Shown here in pieces: positions 59,557 through 64,000 of a stretch of DNA of 64,000 bases; the stretch's first letter is position 1, and each line of letters starts with the position of its first letter. Below the pieces are notes generated by a model. That model was not told where the DNA came from. It made no database searches and worked only from the letters and a program-made list of their open reading frames with translations. The DNA is from Rhizoctonia solani. Its lineage: Eukaryota > Basidiomycota > Agaricomycetes > Cantharellales > Ceratobasidiaceae. A program made the translations under genes and the position numbers. The stretch lies in contig NC_057376.1 in NCBI RefSeq assembly GCF_016906535.1, forward strand, positions 1,984,001 through 2,048,000, given 5' to 3'.

Positions 59557-60935
59557 TCATGACTTCGCGAATACACCCTTCCCTTTAGCATAATCCTCTT
59601 CGAGCTGCATACTCAAAGCTTCGGTCCTCCTTAGTCCGATATCCCATCCTATCGATCCTTCTTCTGGAAGAGGTTCCCCACTACCGCTCGCTTTGATACG
59701 CTCGCTTTCGCTAATTTCGCTCATTGCGGCAGAGGAGGGAGAGGCGATGGCCGCAGCCGTAAATGCTAAGAGTTTGCGGCTCAGATTAGAGTGATACATA
59801 TTCAGGTAACAAACGCACCATCGATCGATTCATCAATTTTCCCCAGTGCTCGCAAAGCCTTACCCAAACGGATCCACGCTTTGGTATTATCTGGTTCTTT
59901 GCTCACAACAGCAGCTGCATCTGCTAATGCCATACCCCAGCTGAGATTTCAATTAGTATCTCAATCTAGGTGTATGCATTATTCGCGCACCATTTATCTT
60001 GCAACGCCGCTTGAGCTCGATTATTCCTGTAGACTAAGTTGGTGGGATCCAGTCTCAAAGCTTCACTGTAGCACAAAATAGCATCTCCGGCGCGCGAGTC
60101 TTTCAAGAAATTATTACCCTATACGAATACAAATACATATCAAGGCACTGTTGGTCGGGGCAGGTGGCTCTTGACTCCACGTACCATCGCCTTCCAGCCG
60201 TCCGCCACCTCTTTCCTAACAATTTCCACATCTTTCCCTAACCTTGAAGAATGACTATTAATATGTTTCTCTGCCCTTTCGCGCTCGGCGAGTTCTACTT
60301 CGGAATCAGGCGGTAAATTAGAGGCTAGTGATTGGGCGTTCTTAGTTTGGGCAACGAGGAAGGCAGTATCGTCCGAAGTAAAGCTTTTGTGTTTCTTGAT
60401 TGCGTGTTCGAGGCTCCTGGATACGTAAATTAGATATACGGCTTGACAAACCATGTTAGCAGAACGCACCTTGGGTCAGCGCCTCTAACCATATCTACTT
60501 GTTTACCGTTTTTGAGAAAAATGAAAGTAGGCATAGCCGAGATCTTATAGTGCTAAATTATACTCTTCAGTAGCTATTTTCGACAGGATGAGGTGCTTAG
60601 CTTACCCTGGCGACATCTTGAGCCGCATCGACGTCGCACTTCAAGAAGTGGACTTGAGGGTTTATCTTGGCCAAATGCTCATAGCGAGGCGCAATTTGGT
60701 GGCAAGGACCACACCTACCGTATGAGTTAGTTGAGCCTGGTATGAAACACTGTTTGTAAAACCATTCTTCTTCTGACTCACCAAGTAGCATGAAAGTCAA
60801 TTACCTTGAAGCAAGGGAAGATCAGTTCCTACGCTTGGAGCTCGACGATCCAAGAAGACTTACTACGAGTTGAGACTTTGCGCCTTCGAGAACGGTGGAG
60901 AGGCTATTCAGAGAAGATACGTGTACGATGCTCAT
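59557..60935 (-). CDS. Thioredoxin-TPR protein
   Basis: Cytosolic thioredoxin domain joined to TPR repeats. ATG at 60935 begins MSIVHVSSLNSLSTVLEGAK. Two introns are removed to give LVVIDFHATWCGPC with the WCGPC redox site, then QIAPRYEHLAKINPQVHFLK, VDAAQDVARV, PTFIFLKNGKQVDMVRGADP. A helical linker follows (HAIKKHKSFTSDDTAFL, LAERERAEKHINSH), then TPR helices NNFLKDSRAGDAILCYSEAL, LDPTNLVYRNNRAQAALQDK and ADAAAVVSKEPDNTKAWIRL. A C-terminal segment (GWDIGLRRTEALSMQLEEDY) ends AKGKGVFAKS. The architecture resembles Trx-TPR proteins that act as Hsp70/Hsp90-linked redox cochaperones; that role is inference. Intron positions within the TPR part are approximate. Confidence 0.85.
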
Positions 60936-61855
60936 GATTCAAAATTGGAAGAGTGGTCGTAGAGTAGAAATTGAGCAGAGGCGATAAGATCGTGGTTGAG
61001 TTAAAATACATTGCGCCATGGCTGTGATCAAGGGAGTTATATATCCATTATGGGATTGGTTCGAGTAGGTTCCAGGCGGATCTCAAGCCCATTAAGACCG
61101 CTGATGAGTGATGAGTTTCAGTAGCGAATGGAATGAGTAAGGAGATTGGTGACGGTATTAGGTAAGCATATGGAAAGCGCCCGGTGCTGGTTCCCCAGTC
61201 CCTATTGTGCTTTGTTCTGTTGTTTGGCCCCACCTTCAACCCCTGCCTTAGTTTTGAACCGACTTCAACTGAGGTAGATTAATGTTCGAGTACTTTTATG
61301 GCATCGTTATTCTGACGGCGCGATCAATACCAACCAATTCACAACAGCACCGGACCCAACGCTACTGCCATGCACTAACGCAAAAATGCCTTGTCCTATA
61401 TCCCGCAAGCCTAAGGCCCACTTTATGCAATAATCCAGTGCATGAATTTGTCCACCAATCCCCCCAATCCCCCAAACCTACAGACTTCAAAATTTGTGCT
61501 ATAGCTGGAGCTTATCTCTTATGTTTAAGTATTCTACGTCGAAAGCGAAAAACAATTAAACCTTGGAAACAAATCCAGTTTATTCCCCAAAAATCCGAAT
61601 CTAAATGCACGCTCTATCCGCTTACTTCTTCCTATTTCAACCGAAGCACTTCACGAATCACGGTGAATTCCAAGATAGCTTATCACATGAGCCTCTTGAT
61701 ACTATACTCAGTAAATATTGCCGAGGTCGTCCTTTTTGCCAAGAGTTCTATTCTAGATATTGTAGGCCTCGAACTGAATAAGTAGAGCTCTAGAGTCGAA
61801 GGCCATCCAAGGTTCACCGCTCTTCTGAACCCCAGGTATCGACTTGTCTCTTCAG
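60936..61855. promoter_or_regulatory. Divergent intergenic region, thioredoxin-TPR / transporter
   Basis: About 920 bp between two divergent start codons. A 167-codon frame at 61282-61785 has low-complexity, hydrophobic-mixed content and no family features, so it is not called. No binding motif recognised. Confidence 0.4.
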
Positions 61856-64000
61856 ATGCCACCCCTGTATAACGAGAAACAGGATGTTGAGCGTTCCAGC
61901 TCTGATATTAAAAAGGACCCAGAGCATCATGTGCACGTAACCGCAACGGCCGTTGACGATGCGTTGCGACAAACCATGGACCAAGCACCTAGTGAACCGC
62001 TCACGGCTGAAGCTGCATTGAAATTGAGGAGGAAGATTGATAAGCATCTTTTGCCGTTGATGATGATATGTAAGTCATTGCACCAGTATCTTGAAGGCGA
62101 TCCATTAACGAAAGCCCTTGTAGTGTATTGGGTACAGTTTATGGACAAGACAACGCTTGGCAACAGTGCGATTTTGGGGATTCGGACTGACACACATCTG
62201 GACGCAAACCAGTAGGTTCAGAATGCTGCCCTTCTTCAAAGTTATCTTACTCATGGTATTTCAGATAGTAAGACTTTGGCAGACCAAGCTGTGAAATTAT
62301 GTTCCGTCTCATTTATTCATGATTTAGTAACTGGCTGGGAACCATATTCTATATCGCATATCTTGTCTTCGAACACCCGTGTGTTTTCGCCTAACCCTAC
62401 TATATGATGCTCAAACTGACTCGGCTTCTTAGACAAAATTTAGCTCTTCAGCGATTCCCAGTTGGAAAATGGATGTCCATAAACATAACTGTTGGGGAAT
62501 TGCTCTCACCCTTCATGCGGCGTGCAAAAGCTTTGGCGGGCTAATGGCATGTCGAATTATTCTTGGTGTATGCGAGGGTTCAATAACGGCCGGATTCATG
62601 ATCACGACTAGCATGTTTTACACTCGTGCGGAGCAGAGTCTCCGAGTAGGGTATTGGTGTGAGTCCAATTATAGATATAGAGCTCGGACTGGTTCTAACA
62701 GCGGTGTAAAGTTTTGATGAATGGTACTGCGCAGATTGTTTCGGGATTTCTCTCATTTGGAGTGCTTCATATTGAAACACACGGTTTCGCTCCATGGCAA
62801 TGGTTCTTCATTATTACAGGGGTCATAACTCTGGGTACCGCCGCCGCATACTTCATGTGGTTTCCAGATTCGCCGGCCACCGCCTGGTTCCTCACCCCGA
62901 AGAGCGTGCGATGGCAATCGAGAGAATCAAGGTGAATCAGACAGGGGTAGAGAACAAAGTTTGGAAAAAAGACCAGTGAGTAGAAATTGCTTTTGTGGTT
63001 ATTTTTGTCTCCTTATTGTTGTATATGTCCGCAAACAGGTTCGTAGAAGCGTTGACAGACTACAAGACCTGGTTGTTTGCTCTGTTCTCGTGCCTCGGAA
63101 CCATTCCAAATTCCTTAACAAATCAACGAAGGTACCTTTCCCACATTCGGATCGTCGTAGTTTCTAATATTTTTTAAAGCATAATTATAAACTCGTTTGG
63201 TTTTTCAACTCTTCAAACGACACTCTTGGCGTGCGTGGACGGCGTCGTCGAGAGTGAGCCGCTCATTCCGTCCTCTTGCATTCAAACCTGACCAAGTGAT
63301 AGTAATAACAATCTACACCGGAGTCCTGCTGGCTTCAAAGTGGAAAGACGGGCGCGGATATGTGGCTGCTCTGTACTTTGTGCCAAACATATTGGGTTCG
63401 GTCCTGATGAATAGTACGAGCCCTTGCACCTTCTTTCTTTCATCGTTCATTAATAACATTCCATAGCACTACCATGGTCAAACCAAATTGGTCTCCTATT
63501 CTCATTGTGGATCACTGGGGTCGGAACTACCGGGTTCGTACTTTCACTAGGATGGTTGACAGCTGTCGTCGCGGGGCATACAAAGAGGATCACGTAGGTC
63601 TCATACTGCTCGAGGTCAGAAGGGCAAAGCTCATCAATGGATCGGGATAGCGTTCAGGCCATTATGCTGTCCGCATATTGTGTGGGGAATCTCGTAGGTC
63701 CGCAGATGTGGCAGGAAAAGTATAAGCCTAGGTGCGTCCAAGAGTGACTATATGCGTCTATTCAGAAATTTATTCGAATTCAGGAACCGGATACCATGGG
63801 CTGGTGTGTTCGCTTCTAGCTTATCATCATTCGTACTAACCAAGATCCATAGTAATTACAATATGCTATGTCCTCTGCCCTATCACTCTTCTGAGCCTAC
63901 GCTTCCTTCTCGCGCGAGAAAACCAAAGACGAGATGCCGAGCCCAACGAGGACGACATGGGCGAGGTCTATATTGAAGAAGTTCTTGTAGATGGAACGAA
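61856..64000 (+). CDS. Dal5-like MFS transporter (anion:cation symporter family), 3' end missing
   Basis: Plasma-membrane permease for small organic anions (allantoate, vitamins, dipeptides; substrate not deducible). ATG at 61856 (MPPLYNEKQDVERSSSD) gives a charged cytosolic N-terminus, then RRKIDKHLLPLM, QFMDKTTLGNSAILGIRTD, YNWLGTIFYIAYLVFE, LTLHAACKSFGGLMACRIIL and GVCEGSITAGFMITTSMFYT, the classic TM4-5 signature of this family. Further helices: GTAQIVSGFLSFGVLHI, WQWFFIITGVITLGTAAAYF, FPDSPATAWFL, KTWLFALFSCLGTIPNSL, YVAALYFVPNILGSVLM and IMLSAYCVGNLVGPQMWQ. The cytosolic tail (EDDMGEVYIEEVLVDGT) is still open at base 64000. One-base frame changes near 62490 and 62905 look like the indels seen elsewhere. 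Confidence 0.88.

Noticed and set aside
61282..61785. 167-codon open frame before the transporter
   Set aside because: No family motif, odd composition and position in a divergent promoter region; probably chance.

Overview
The window is nuclear DNA of a filamentous basidiomycete. Almost every recognisable gene is cut by several GT..AG introns of about 45-70 nt. The gene families are Agaricomycete ones: DUF6535 membrane protein, glyoxal oxidase, AA9 polysaccharide monooxygenase, ricin-type lectin, F-box/leucine-rich proteins, and secreted A1 and S41 peptidases. Together they suggest a Rhizoctonia/Ceratobasidium-type plant-associated fungus. That is inference from gene content; no marker gene proves it. 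Genes sit on both strands with no operons.

Layout. 1-781: DUF6535 protein running off the left edge. 2-4.4 kb: an unrecognised tryptophan-rich protein. 5-13 kb: secreted proteins (glyoxal oxidase, a small beta-sandwich protein, an aspartic protease). 13.5-17.5 kb: RNA metabolism (intact oligoribonuclease, a decayed tandem copy, a mitochondrial FtsJ-type 2'-O-methyltransferase with an internal tandem duplication). 17.7-22.3 kb: an Flc/TRP-like membrane protein and a ricin-type lectin. 22.3-28 kb: gene-poor, with a fold-back element and dispersed repeats. 28-31.8 kb: eIF3c and ATP synthase OSCP, divergent over 126 bp. 32-38 kb: a hypothetical protein, a Rab-like GTPase/F-box composite and a second beta-sandwich secreted protein. 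39-42 kb: S41-type secreted protein. 43-44.4 kb: F-box remnant interrupted by a dispersed repeat. 46.5-52.7 kb: Xaa-Pro aminopeptidase and a second A1 protease. 52.7-58.8 kb: mostly empty except an AA9 enzyme. 58.8-64 kb: CoA-binding protein, thioredoxin-TPR protein and a Dal5-like transporter that runs off the right edge.

Functional reading. Seven or eight genes encode secreted proteins for plant-polymer and protein attack (H2O2-producing oxidase, AA9 enzyme, peptidases); a glyoxal oxidase can feed peroxide to AA9 enzymes. Housekeeping genes lie between them (eIF3c, OSCP, oligoribonuclease, rRNA methyltransferase, thioredoxin). No multigene system of a new kind stood out. The most unusual items are the Rab/F-box composite, the tryptophan-rich protein, the oligoribonuclease duplication and the fold-back element.

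Caution. Several conserved housekeeping genes show single-base reading-frame breaks, many at short homopolymers, and one 170-180 bp tandem duplication differs between copies only by small gaps. The consensus therefore probably contains indel errors. A frameshift alone should not be taken as proof of a pseudogene here; the oligoribonuclease copy is called a pseudogene because it has substitutions and a nonsense codon as well.
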